Shown here: positions 55,208 through 64,000 of the stretch, in pieces
Position numbering within the stretch: the stretch's first letter is position 1
Layout of the letters: each line of letters opens with the position of its first letter
Assembly (NCBI RefSeq): GCF_000246855.1
Contig: NC_016609.1
Location: 6,088,744-6,152,743 of the forward strand
Origin: Niastella koreensis GR20-10
GTDB taxonomy: Bacteria; Bacteroidota; Bacteroidia; Chitinophagales; Chitinophagaceae
Length of the DNA stretch: 64,000 bases
Direction: 5' to 3'
Notes under the pieces: model-generated
What the model saw: the letters and a program-made list of their open reading frames with translations, nothing else
Databases searched by the model: none
Told to the model about the DNA's origin: nothing
Program-made: the position numbers and the translations under genes

Positions 55208-55522
55208 TTTACAACGGAATATCGATCATCGTAATCTAAAATACCATCAAGCGAAAAAAAACGAACCAAAATACATCCACTTCTTAAATCAAATATCATT
55301 GCTGAATATGCAGCTCATCAATTCCCAACTCAAGCAAACAGATATTACTTGTTTATAGGTTGCTGTTACTCTGATCAAGTCGCAGTAGCCAGCTTATCCA
55401 AATTAAGTTTCCAGGCCAGAAATAAACTTTGGATAGATGGGGAAGCCGAAAACCATAAAATCGAGTAGGCGCTAACAATTAAACCTTAAGTTTAGCTTTT
55501 TGATTTTAAAAAGCATTTTATT
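55208..55522. other. intergenic region with a possible gene remnant
   Basis: A 3' open frame of about 58 codons without a start (about 55294-55468) reads, in part, RYYLFIGCCYSDQVAVASL and ends at tag. Codon-like character is weak and no family is recognised. It may be the tail of a decayed gene. The rest appears non-coding. Confidence 0.35.
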
Positions 55523-55792
55523 ATGAAAAATGTAAAAATAACATTAGGAGCATTGGCATTTTTAACTACTATCGCTACAACATATGCCTTCAAAAAGCTT
55601 CCTAGCACCCTATTTATTCAGCAAACTCCTAACTCCTGCGTTGCTATCGCTTGTCATGAAAATGACCAAGATGTAAATCCAGCAACAGGTTTGCCTGAAG
55701 ATTGCGACATTGCAGGTACAAAATACAGAACACAAGTTAGCTCTACAACTTGTTCTAATCCAGTGACAGTTGCGTTCAAGGCATTCAATTAA
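55523..55792 (+). CDS. small exported four-cysteine peptide (DUF6520-like)
   Basis: 89 residues: a basic start MKNVKITLGALAFLTTIATTYAF (signal peptide, cleavage about residue 22) and a mature part of about 67 residues with Cys at about 39, 44, 61 and 78. Length, signal and cysteine layout resemble the small DUF6520 exported proteins of Bacteroidota, but I rate this match as tentative. It lies between a MauE-like gene and a thioredoxin-fold lipoprotein gene, so disulfide formation in this peptide may be their task. Function unknown. Confidence 0.7.
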   Translation: MKNVKITLGALAFLTTIATTYAFKKLPSTLFIQQTPNSCVAIACHENDQDVNPATGLPEDCDIAGTKYRTQVSSTTCSNPVTVAFKAFN

Positions 55793-55809
55793 TCCTTGTC
55801 GGATATTTT

Positions 55810-55836
55810 AAGGGCTGCTTTTTACAAGCAGCCCTT
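55810..55836 (+). terminator. terminator of the small peptide gene
   Basis: An 11-pair perfect stem (aagggctgctt / aagcagccctt) with a 5-base loop and TTCATT after it, 18 bases past the stop. Strong stem, weak T run. Confidence 0.75.
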
Positions 55837-55978
55837 TCATTAGCCAAGCTCTTATATAAATCTTTTTAATCGAAAAATATTCGGAGCAATAATACTAATG
55901 CGTCGTAAAGTATTGAATGAAAATTTATGACGTGAATATATAAGTTGAATCAACAGTAGCGACTATAAAATAATTTAT

Positions 55979-56476
55979 ATGAATAAAGTTATCCTATTTC
56001 CAACCTTGCTTATATATGTTTATCTGATTGGCTGCTTGCAAAAAGGACTCAACCCCAAACTTACGACGTTGAAACCCTTTAATATTCTACTCACAGATAG
56101 TACTGTCTGCAATATTAAAAAGCTACCTAATAACGATTTTACAATCCTCATGTATTTTGACCCCAATTGCAAATTCAGTCAACAACAAACAGAAACCATT
56201 ATTAGAAATATTAAATTATTAAAAAACGTTCATTTTTATTTTTTTACTAATAAATCGTTTATAACGATGAATGAGTTCAAGGAATATTATAAGCTAGGAA
56301 ACTATAAAAACATAACCGTAGGTAGAGATTATACGAACTATTTTTCCAAGGAATTTTCAGCATATTCATATCCCTGGCTAGTGATATATAATAAACAACA
56401 AAAGCTAAAGAAAGTAATAATAGGCGGCACAGACATTGAAACAATTAAAAATTTAACCAGCGCCAATCCCAGTTAA
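55979..56476 (+). CDS. thioredoxin-fold lipoprotein lacking CxxC
   Basis: 165 residues. Lipobox LIGC (Cys about residue 19). The body has the thioredoxin/TlpA order: FTILMYFDPNCKFSQQQTETII (about 52-73), then a beta strand, and SYPWLVIYNKQQKLKKVIIGG with the cis-Pro motif (about 132-152). The active-site pair is CKFS rather than CxxC, so it has at most one redox cysteine and may reduce, bind or isomerise rather than oxidise. It follows the four-cysteine peptide. Confidence 0.75.
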   Translation: MNKVILFPTLLIYVYLIGCLQKGLNPKLTTLKPFNILLTDSTVCNIKKLPNNDFTILMYFDPNCKFSQQQTETIIRNIKLLKNVHFYFFTNKSFITMNEFKEYYKLGNYKNITVGRDYTNYFSKEFSAYSYPWLVIYNKQQKLKKVIIGGTDIETIKNLTSANPS

Positions 56477-56630
56477 TACACTGTTAAATAGAAAGAGAAG
56501 TAACAAGTAGATCTATCTTTTAGAAAGGCATCCTCAATTACACCGTTTCTTAGGATAAAGCAGTTCACAATAACATTCTAAATATAATTACAATAAACTT
56601 AGTTGTAATTTGATAAAAATCCCTTTACAT

Positions 56631-59405
56631 TTATTTGAAATATTTCACATTTTTAATTTTAGTTACATTATGTACCCGAGTATCTTTCTTAGTTATATGT
56701 AATTCCTTTTGACAAATTTTACAATCGCTCCCACAACTTCCATTTAAATCAAGTGTTAATCCAAGATCTTTTCCCTTTTTCATTGCTGGTATTCCTCTAG
56801 ACATCCATAATGGAACTGCATCCCCCTTTAAATAATGATCAAAAAACTGCGAGAGACGGATAGAATAGTCAATTCTTGGTTCATAATTATATAGTCCGTG
56901 TTCCTCTCCATCATATTGAAGCATCCAAGCTTTTTTACCAAGTCTCCTAAGGGCGGTAAACCATTCCACGCCTTGTCCCCACGAAACAGCTTTATCCCCT
57001 TTATTATGCAAAATCAAAATTGGAGTCTTAACTTTATTTGCAGAAAAAATAGGAGAGTTTTGAATATATAAGCCCGGATTTTGCCAGAGAGTAACACCAA
57101 TACGTCCCTGGCTTTTCTCATACATAAACTGTTTGCTTTCATTATTCCAAAGCCCATTATAATCACTAACAAGATCCGACATACCCGCAGCCGGGGCTGC
57201 TGCAGCAAAGACATTAGTTTGAGTCACTAAATAATTTGTTTCATATCCACCATAACTAATTCCACTTAATCCGAGTCTTGAACTATCAAACCATGAATAC
57301 TTTGAAAGATACCTAATAGCAGACACTGTAGAATTGTAGGCACTATATCCGGGCCTTCCTTTAATAAATTTAATTCCCGGCCTAAATACAACGTATCCGT
57401 TGCTTACGAAATATGGAATATCTATTTCCCCATTACTCGGCTCGGGATATCGAAAATAATGAAGAAGCCCAGGGTACTGATAAAAATTAAAAATTACTGG
57501 GTATTTTAGCTTAGGGTCAAAATTCTCAGGCTTGAATAAGATTCCCTCGTTTTCATTCCCATCAAACATCTTCCATCGAATAAGTTCAGCAGTCATCCAG
57601 TTAAATTCACTTTGTGGATGAATATCACTAATTGGCTGAAAATCCTGAAATGACCGAGTCCAAAATAGATTAGGTGCGTCTTCACAATTATAACGCTTTA
57701 TTATAAACACCTCCGACTGCTTTGCCTTTACAATTGGAATATAATCATAGGGACCCATAACCAATAATTTAGGATCTATTGATCCATATCCTAATTGTAC
57801 CTGAAAAAAACCGTTATCCCAGTTTGATAAGTTGAAAACCTTTATTAGTATTTTACTGTTGGATGAGAAAACCGGCAACTCTCCAAAATCAAAAGTAGAC
57901 ACGCGCAATCTTAATTTATGTTTACGCCCATAATTATTCGTAATGTTTAAGGGTTTATTGTAGCCTTTAGGATCTATCTTCCAAATATCAAAGTTATCAT
58001 TAATTAATACAAAAGAATCATCTTTTAACCAGCCAGAAATTCCGTAAGGAACTTTAAAACTAGGAAAGGTATTATCAGCAAACAGAGGAACAGGCACCTT
58101 TGTTGTAATTTTTTTTAACTGGCCAGTATTAACATTATAACTATAATACTGCTTCTCCATCCTATCGGGCCAAATGACATAATTACCACTAGGAGAAAAA
58201 TTAACATCCGCTGTTTCTATCGATGTTTTACCTTTTACAAGAGTTCTGCTTGTCCCGTCTTTCAAGGAAACAAGCAATACATCTAGTTTATTCAATTGAT
58301 TCCAGAACTTTTCGTCATTATTTATTTTTTTGAAAACTAATGCGTAATCTCCATTCCCTCCCACACTCAATTTAACATTTCTCGCATCATCTTCACCAGA
58401 ATTGATAGCCACTAAATTATTCCCTTTAATATCGTATATCGCATTAATATAATTAGAAAAATCGCTTTCATTTAACTGCTCAGTTTGAAGTTTTTTGTCT
58501 AAATAATGCCAAACATCCAATTTAACTGAATTCGAGGAAGCCTCTTCAAGAGATTTATCTTCAAAATTTCTTAAGGTAAAAAATAATCGTTTCCCGTTGG
58601 GGCTGAATTTGGGTGCAGGGAATGGACTTATGCGTAGTTCAGAATTAATTCCTTTAGTATTTTCTGAAATAAGAGTAACGGCTCTCCGCATTTCATGATT
58701 AAGAAACATAATCTTGTAGGTATTTCCCTTTTCCTCATTTCCTTTTACAAAAAAAATCGTTTGATTTCCTTCTCGATCAAAAATTAACCCTTCAACTTTA
58801 TTGTTGCTCTTAAATATAGTATCTGCTGAAAAATTTGCCATATTTATCCGTCTCAGATAAATTAAAGGGATAGGTACCTTTACTTCTGACTGTAACAATA
58901 AAGATGTTCCGGGACCATTAAGATAATAATCAGTAATACCTTGAAAGCTCTTTTCTATTTGTCTGGAAAAGTCTCGAACAATAACCTCCATATCTTTTGT
59001 CCGATAAACAATTAGGTTATCAGCAAGCAAAGTTGGAACTTTATAACTTTGTACCCCTCCAATTACTTCTATTGATTTATCAATTAAATTTAGAAAAACG
59101 AGGGTATCAGATGGTAAGTGATAAATTAATATTTTATCTCCAAAAATTAGGTTTGCCGTTCTTACGCCCTGGACTTCCTTTTTCCATCCAGTTTCCAATT
59201 CATGAATAAACATTGTAAAGGCACCTCTTGCCGCACCGGCAAAGTATATAACTCGCTTTCCGTCCTTTGAAATAATTGAGTTATAAAAAGAAGATTTGTC
59301 GCTACCCATCCATCTTCCATAAACAGAATGGTCAATGCTGCGTTTTTGCGCAAGAAGCGGCAAAGCGTAAAAGGAGAAAGTTATGTATAGAATAAGATTT
59401 TTCAT
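56631..59405 (-). CDS. S9 family prolyl-oligopeptidase-like peptidase with cysteine-rich tail
   Basis: 924 residues with signal peptide (cleavage after LLAQ, about residue 20). The N-terminal beta-propeller-like part has WD-type repeats (FSPNGKRLFFTLR and similar). The alpha/beta hydrolase part has the nucleophile Ser in LSGISYGGYE (about 718), Asp in LHNKGDKAVSW (about 804) and His in GEEHGLYNYE (about 834). A tail after about residue 880 carries CGSDCKICQK, three close cysteines that are unusual for this family. It is on the strand opposite to the peptide-thioredoxin unit and convergent with it. Confidence 0.88.
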   Translation of the reverse strand: MKNLILYITFSFYALPLLAQKRSIDHSVYGRWMGSDKSSFYNSIISKDGKRVIYFAGAARGAFTMFIHELETGWKKEVQGVRTANLIFGDKILIYHLPSDTLVFLNLIDKSIEVIGGVQSYKVPTLLADNLIVYRTKDMEVIVRDFSRQIEKSFQGITDYYLNGPGTSLLLQSEVKVPIPLIYLRRINMANFSADTIFKSNNKVEGLIFDREGNQTIFFVKGNEEKGNTYKIMFLNHEMRRAVTLISENTKGINSELRISPFPAPKFSPNGKRLFFTLRNFEDKSLEEASSNSVKLDVWHYLDKKLQTEQLNESDFSNYINAIYDIKGNNLVAINSGEDDARNVKLSVGGNGDYALVFKKINNDEKFWNQLNKLDVLLVSLKDGTSRTLVKGKTSIETADVNFSPSGNYVIWPDRMEKQYYSYNVNTGQLKKITTKVPVPLFADNTFPSFKVPYGISGWLKDDSFVLINDNFDIWKIDPKGYNKPLNITNNYGRKHKLRLRVSTFDFGELPVFSSNSKILIKVFNLSNWDNGFFQVQLGYGSIDPKLLVMGPYDYIPIVKAKQSEVFIIKRYNCEDAPNLFWTRSFQDFQPISDIHPQSEFNWMTAELIRWKMFDGNENEGILFKPENFDPKLKYPVIFNFYQYPGLLHYFRYPEPSNGEIDIPYFVSNGYVVFRPGIKFIKGRPGYSAYNSTVSAIRYLSKYSWFDSSRLGLSGISYGGYETNYLVTQTNVFAAAAPAAGMSDLVSDYNGLWNNESKQFMYEKSQGRIGVTLWQNPGLYIQNSPIFSANKVKTPILILHNKGDKAVSWGQGVEWFTALRRLGKKAWMLQYDGEEHGLYNYEPRIDYSIRLSQFFDHYLKGDAVPLWMSRGIPAMKKGKDLGLTLDLNGSCGSDCKICQKELHITKKDTRVHNVTKIKNVKYFK

Positions 59406-59774
59406 CTGACGACAAACAATTTGAAAGTTATTTTCATAATAAATTAGGTATAAAATCTAATTCGGTCAAATTATATAATAGCCAGCGAACACATTTTTGT
59501 ATTACTAATTTGACATCTATTATAAGCTTTTCTAAAGAATCAAGCTAAAGCACATAATTGGCATAGATTACCGAGATATTAAACTAAGTGGCGTTGTACA
59601 TCACCACCCACAAAAGAAGCCCTAGGACAAGATAGAAAAGCCGTGATTATATTCTTTGTATACATCAATAAAGGTTCTCGCAATTAACGAAATCCAGCGA
59701 GAACGATGCCATATAATTTCATCAAAGACATTAACTAACGTTATCTATGTACTTACAGCCAGATGTCGATAAAA
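59406..59774. other. intergenic region between thioredoxin and S9 peptidase genes
   Basis: AT-rich, no gene seen. It may hold the S9 peptidase promoter; no TTTG/TAnnTTTG pair in correct spacing was found on the minus strand. Confidence 0.45.
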
Positions 59775-61163
59775 TTAAGGCCATGTCGGCTCACCCGTTC
59801 TCATCTTTTCCAAAGTTTTTTGATACACTAATTTATTTTCTGGATTTGCAATATTCCAGGCTCGCTGTTCCCAAGATATCGCGTCATTCTTTTTTCCTAG
59901 TTTATAAAGAATATTCGCATAGGTATCCATATTTGAGTGTTCTTCCTTTCCATTAACAATTAGAGTCTTTTTACTCCACTCCAGCGCTATTTTCAAATCC
60001 ACAGGATTATCACTATGTTCAAACACTTGCCAAGCAAAATCATTATACCCACTAGTAGTGATGCTAAGAGGATACTTATTAATATAAGTAATTAATGATT
60101 CTATATACTCAGGCCATTGGCTTCTTTGTTTATAAAAATCACGTTTAAAGAAACCGACTGTCTTATCTGCAACTAATGCGTTGTACTTTTTCTCAAGCTT
60201 ATTCTGAATCTTCTGCCAATCAGGAACCCAATTCGTTGAACTTCTTAAAGCAACAAATTCTTCATCTTGTTTTATAATTATATTTTTCAACACATCAATT
60301 GCATAGTTATAACTAGCTTGCCCCATTGTGGCATTAATCTGCTCACTTTGATCAAGAAAAATCTTAAATCCTGGGTCATCTATATAAGTTGTATAACGAA
60401 CCATATAAGCAATATTCTCTTTGTTCAGCGAATGTTTATCTAGTGATCCTATGTACTTATTTGCAAATAAATGAGCTAGCGAATCATTACCCAAACTATT
60501 AACAACTTCGGCTAACGACTTATATATTGACGAATCCTTTAGATTGTTATATAATTTTAATACTTCAATGGCATATTCATTGCTCACCTTTATTGTTAAA
60601 GCTCTATTTTTTTCATTTCTGGCAGCAACCGCGAGATACTTTAATAAGCTTGTATCCCTATTCCCGTCATTATACTCTCCTAATAATTTACCGAAACTAT
60701 TATTGGGATTGCGAGCAATTTCAGCACTTGCAATAAACGTCTTAGGATCGGTAAAGGAGGTACTAATTTTATAAACTAATTCGCCTCGAGGGTTAAAATA
60801 AAGAAGCGTTGGATAAACATTTATCGAATATCGGTGTGCCATAGCCTCAGCATCTTTATACCATGCCTTGATTTCATCATTATCTTGCACCGTAGTGTCC
60901 ATTTGCAATTTAGCACTAATAAAATATTTATTCATATAATCTCCAACTTCTTGAAGAGGAAAAATATTTAGGCTCATTCGCTTGCAAGGCCCGCACCATG
61001 TAGTATGACAGTCCAAAAAAATGTATTTGTTTTCCTTCTTGGCCCTTTTCAGAAGTTCCTGCCAGCTTAATTTATGACAAAAGCTTATACCTCTCTCCTG
61101 TGTATATCCTGTATTTATAAAAAAAGAAACTACTAATAAAATAAAACTAATTTTTGCCATCAC
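59775..61163 (-). CDS. thioredoxin-domain protein with C-terminal helical repeats
   Basis: 462 residues. Signal peptide (about 1-21, ending GYTQ). Thioredoxin-like domain with the active site TTWCGPCKRM (about residues 53-62) and cis-Pro in VYPTLLYF (about 113). The remaining 300 residues look like TPR-type helical repeats, including AWQVFEHSDNPVDLKIALEWSKKTL and YANILYKLGKKNDAISWEQRAWNI. Periplasmic redox function; partners might be the S9 peptidase (next on this strand) or the exported peptide. It lies 77 bases after the SusD gene and so is probably cotranscribed with SusC-SusD. Confidence 0.85.
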   Translation of the reverse strand: MMAKISFILLVVSFFINTGYTQERGISFCHKLSWQELLKRAKKENKYIFLDCHTTWCGPCKRMSLNIFPLQEVGDYMNKYFISAKLQMDTTVQDNDEIKAWYKDAEAMAHRYSINVYPTLLYFNPRGELVYKISTSFTDPKTFIASAEIARNPNNSFGKLLGEYNDGNRDTSLLKYLAVAARNEKNRALTIKVSNEYAIEVLKLYNNLKDSSIYKSLAEVVNSLGNDSLAHLFANKYIGSLDKHSLNKENIAYMVRYTTYIDDPGFKIFLDQSEQINATMGQASYNYAIDVLKNIIIKQDEEFVALRSSTNWVPDWQKIQNKLEKKYNALVADKTVGFFKRDFYKQRSQWPEYIESLITYINKYPLSITTSGYNDFAWQVFEHSDNPVDLKIALEWSKKTLIVNGKEEHSNMDTYANILYKLGKKNDAISWEQRAWNIANPENKLVYQKTLEKMRTGEPTWP

Positions 61164-61240
61164 TTTATTTTTTTATCTTTCAAGCAAGCAACCGATGTGT
61201 GCATATCGTTTTCCTAATTAAATTTCGCTCAATCAAAAAC

Positions 61241-62644
61241 TCAGTACCCATCATTTTGAGTCAGATTTTTGTTTAAGAGAATTTCACTTTGAGGAATCGG
61301 ATAAAGTTTCCAATTATCACTCCAAACACCTCCTTTTTGAGGAGTTATCACAGACATGATTGCAGAGGCTCTACCTAGCCGTTTTATATCGAACCAACGA
61401 TGCCCCCATTCAGTGAAAAGCTCCAGCTCTCTTTCTTTTTCAAGTGCAACGATAAGAAGATCCTTAGTATTAGCAGTTGTACCTGGCAATTTAGCTCTAG
61501 CTCGCACGGCATTTAGATCAGACTGTGCATCACCAACTTTCTCTTGGCGAGCTCTAGCCTCTGCCCTAATTAAATATACTTCTGCTAACCGAATCACCAT
61601 GGCATATTCGCTTGAGGGTTGCGCGGCATTTACCTGGTATTTAAAAGCGTAATAGTAAGTCTTTGCTCCAACTGTAAAACTTTTTATCCAGTTACTTTTC
61701 CTTGCATCTACGTCATCAAAAGAAGAAACCAAATTGTTAGTTAAAGCAAAATAATTATTACTACCAGGTTCTGATGTAAGGATATATGCGGCAGCATCCA
61801 ATGTATTAAACTGTGGGTTAACAGGTTGTATTTGCCAAATTGCTTCTGTACTATTCTTTTTGAATACATTGTTAAGATTACTTACTAAGCTATATCTAGT
61901 ATTATTGATAACTTTGGTCGCCTCGTTTTCTGATTCTGCCCAATTACCGGTATATAGATAAACCCGAGCAAGCATCGCAGATGCACTTGCTTTATTAGGA
62001 CGAATCCTTTCAGTAGTTGTCAATATTGCATCTAACCCAACATAATTATCATTAAGTAAATCCTCGGCTTCTTTTAAATCATTTATGATTTGCTCATAAA
62101 CTTTATCAGTATCCTCTCGTGATGCTTTAGCATTTATGCGATAATCAGTAGTCAGTAGCAATGGAACATCGCCATACAAATTAACCAAATAGAAGTAAAA
62201 GAATCCCCGCAAGAACTTCGCCTCGCCTAGCAATTGCTGTTTTACAGCCGAGCTAAGAGTTGTAGATTTATTTATGCCTTCGATAGCAGCATTTGAAATA
62301 TAAATGAAATTGTAGAGATTATTCCAGAACAAAACTGGGCTGCTATTTCGTAAAGCGTTCGAATAACTCTGAGAAAGTAGTAAATCGACTGAATAATTTT
62401 TTAACTCATCGCTATTTAATGCCGTCAAAGTGGAAATGCTTTGAGTACCTCCGGCTATACCATTGAATTGCATTTGATTATAGATGCTGCTCAATACTGC
62501 AATAGCCGTTGCATCATTCTGATATACTGAATTGCTCGTGGGATTTGTTATTGGTGGCTCTACTTGCACGAATTTTTTACATGAAAGCAACAAAAAAGTC
62601 AATATTCCTATGACAAAAAAGTATTTATAAGAATGACTATACAT
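61241..62644 (-). CDS. RagB/SusD family lipoprotein
   Basis: 467 residues. Lipoprotein signal with Cys at about residue 22 (LLLSCKKF). SusD signatures: QQLLGEAKFLRGFFYFYLVNLYGDVPLLL in pieces (about 135-163) and the C-terminal ALEKERELELFTEWGHRWFDIKRLGRA. Partner of the SusC channel 10 bases upstream. Followed by the thioredoxin gene, which suggests a peptide or protein substrate rather than a glycan, though this is inference. Confidence 0.93.
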   Translation of the reverse strand: MYSHSYKYFFVIGILTFLLLSCKKFVQVEPPITNPTSNSVYQNDATAIAVLSSIYNQMQFNGIAGGTQSISTLTALNSDELKNYSVDLLLSQSYSNALRNSSPVLFWNNLYNFIYISNAAIEGINKSTTLSSAVKQQLLGEAKFLRGFFYFYLVNLYGDVPLLLTTDYRINAKASREDTDKVYEQIINDLKEAEDLLNDNYVGLDAILTTTERIRPNKASASAMLARVYLYTGNWAESENEATKVINNTRYSLVSNLNNVFKKNSTEAIWQIQPVNPQFNTLDAAAYILTSEPGSNNYFALTNNLVSSFDDVDARKSNWIKSFTVGAKTYYYAFKYQVNAAQPSSEYAMVIRLAEVYLIRAEARARQEKVGDAQSDLNAVRARAKLPGTTANTKDLLIVALEKERELELFTEWGHRWFDIKRLGRASAIMSVITPQKGGVWSDNWKLYPIPQSEILLNKNLTQNDGY

Positions 62645-62654
62645 AGATTAAATT

Positions 62655-64000
62655 TTATAAAGTGATATTAACGCCAAAGGTTAAGACTCTTAATGGTGGG
62701 AGACTTGTAACCGACTGAGTTTCCGGATCTAATCCCTTATAATTAGTAATAGTCAGTAAATTCTGTCCTTGAAAATATATCCTGAAGTTTTTAAGGTGAA
62801 GTTTATTCCGAAAGCTTTGTGGTAACTGATAAGATAACGAAACATTTTTAAGTCGGATAAACGAAGCATCGCCATAAGCTAGGTCACTATTTAGCATATT
62901 CGTATAACCAACCGCGACATCCGAGGTCGATTTTTGACTATACTTTTGAATAATGGTTGCATCTCCTGTTTTTTTCCAACGATCAAGAACACTAACAGGC
63001 TGATTATTCAACACAGAAAATCTACCAGGAGGGGTAAGGTTGGGGTTAACCAAAAACTGTTGGCCAATTTGCTTTACAAACTGGAAAAGAATATCAAGTT
63101 CAAAATCCCTATACTGAAAAGTATTTTGAAATCCACCATAAAATTTAGGAACTGTGTTAATCAAACCATAAGCAGTGGTGCGCGTTGCTGTGTCTGGCCG
63201 TGTGGTTAGTCCTCCATTTCCATCTCCAAATTCATAAATACCAGTTGTCGGATTAACCCTTTGAAAATTGAACACCTTTATAACTGTTACTGGTTTACCT
63301 ATAACAAGCCGGTTTTCGTAGATAGAGCCAATAAAATCAGGATAATTTTTTAACTTGTTTTTTGCTATTGTCAAATTGAAATTTGTTCGCCAGGTAAATT
63401 TCTTAGAAAGAATATTTCTTGTGCTGAGAGCAAACTCATATCCTATATTTTCAACAAGCGCTGGTATGTTTGTTATAATAGAAGGGAATCCTGTCATGGC
63501 AGGTAATGCTGAAGATAATAGTTGATTGCCTGAACGGTGGCGATAGATACTGGCAGTAGCGTAAATTCTGTCTTGAAAAAAACCGACGTCTATTCCCCCT
63601 TCCAATTTTTTTGTCTCTTCCCAAGCAAGTAATGGGTTAAACAAGTTGGCAGGATATAATCCCAGCCCCCCCTGATAAGGATATGCAGTGTTACTATATA
63701 AATCTAAAAATTTATAATCCCCGATTTGATCATTGCCGGTTGTACCGAAGTTTACTCTCAATTTTCCGTAACTTAAAAACTTTACCTTATTCTTAATGAA
63801 TAGTTCATTAGAAAATATCCATGCCCCCCCAACTGAATAAAAGTTATGAAATTGATTCTCGGGACCAAACCTACTTGAGCCGTCTCTGCGAAGAGTAAAA
63901 TTTCCTAGATAACGTTGTTGCCAGTTATAATTTAATCTTCCAAATATTGCATTATATTTATATTTCGCGAAAGTCGATGTGGTAACGGTAACAATTGGAG
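62655..64000 (-). CDS. SusC/RagA family TonB-linked channel (5' part outside window)
   Basis: The C-terminal part of about 447 residues is present; the frame is open to the window end. Barrel strands read YSVGGAWIFSNE, KVKFLSYGKLRVNFGTTGNDQIGDYKFLD, and it ends LRVLTFGVNITL. The TTG-initiated start at 63761 reported by simple ORF calling is inside the gene. It is the first gene of the susC-susD-thioredoxin unit; the N-terminal plug and signal lie outside. Confidence 0.92.
   Translation of the reverse strand, partial: PIVTVTTSTFAKYKYNAIFGRLNYNWQQRYLGNFTLRRDGSSRFGPENQFHNFYSVGGAWIFSNELFIKNKVKFLSYGKLRVNFGTTGNDQIGDYKFLDLYSNTAYPYQGGLGLYPANLFNPLLAWEETKKLEGGIDVGFFQDRIYATASIYRHRSGNQLLSSALPAMTGFPSIITNIPALVENIGYEFALSTRNILSKKFTWRTNFNLTIAKNKLKNYPDFIGSIYENRLVIGKPVTVIKVFNFQRVNPTTGIYEFGDGNGGLTTRPDTATRTTAYGLINTVPKFYGGFQNTFQYRDFELDILFQFVKQIGQQFLVNPNLTPPGRFSVLNNQPVSVLDRWKKTGDATIIQKYSQKSTSDVAVGYTNMLNSDLAYGDASFIRLKNVSLSYQLPQSFRNKLHLKNFRIYFQGQNLLTITNYKGLDPETQSVTSLPPLRVLTFGVNITL

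Noticed and set aside
63761-64000. Start of the last SusC gene at 63761
   Set aside because: The frame stays open upstream with good SusC-type residues (SVGGAWIFSNE), so the gene is cut by the window rather than starting there.

Overview
The window reads as chromosomal DNA of a Bacteroidota bacterium, most likely family Chitinophagaceae (Chitinophaga/Niastella-like). Supporting signs are two SusC/SusD pairs, a FecR/ECF-sigma/TonB-receptor cascade, PorU/PorV-type type IX secretion proteins, many lipoproteins with a cysteine signal near residue 20, and promoters of the Bacteroidota type (TTTG, about 20 bases, then TAnnTTTG). Genus is inference; the phylum is secure.

Region 1 (1-19.3 kb) is the translation/transcription core, almost all on the minus strand. 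In transcription order it holds rpsU, a XerC/D recombinase, hpf, a tRNA array (Thr-TGT, Tyr, Gly, Thr-GGT plus three decayed tRNA copies), tuf, tRNA-Trp, secE, nusG, rplK, rplA, rplJ, rplL and rpoB (cut by the window start). The usual nusG-rplK-rplA-rplJ-rplL-rpoB run is broken twice. A 2 kb block with a plus-strand histone H1-like gene and four short-tandem-repeat arrays separates nusG from rplK. A lacI-susC-susD nutrient locus separates rplL from rpoB. Terminators and promoters at the breaks indicate that each piece is its own transcription unit.

Region 2 (19.4-25.6 kb, plus strand) has riboflavin synthase, then a Gfo/Idh/MocA oxidoreductase, two family-2 glycosyltransferases, a polytopic membrane protein and a radical SAM protein. 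The spacing suggests one operon for a glycan or lipid-linked sugar.

Region 3 (25.7-38.5 kb) has PorU2/PorV2-like type IX proteins (minus), then tyrS, a Tat-exported class V aminotransferase, tRNA-Gln with a near-perfect promoter and terminator, and a four-gene plus-strand group (membrane protein, MpaB-like oxygenase, unknown protein, hot-dog thioesterase).

Region 4 (38.6-53.7 kb) has a minus-strand unit (S41 peptidase, ECF sigma factor, FecR, STN-TonB receptor, beta-helix lipoprotein, small lipoprotein), an HSL-type esterase, a G8/PA14 secreted protein, a PHB-depolymerase-like lipoprotein esterase and two stand-alone AraC-type DNA-binding proteins.

Region 5 (53.9-64 kb) looks AT-richer and accessory. 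It starts with a frameshifted glycosyltransferase relic, followed by a MauE/DoxX-like membrane protein, a small exported four-cysteine peptide and a thioredoxin-fold lipoprotein. On the opposite strand lie an S9 prolyl-oligopeptidase-like protein, a thioredoxin (WCGPC), SusD and a SusC cut by the window end. I consider this redox/peptide module the best candidate for an undescribed system.

Two non-coding signals stand out. The decayed tRNA copies near tuf all carry the same palindromic anticodon arm. Arrays of degenerate 7- or 8-base units occur at several places, some arranged as inverted pairs that form hairpins. No CRISPR array, rRNA gene or insertion sequence was seen.
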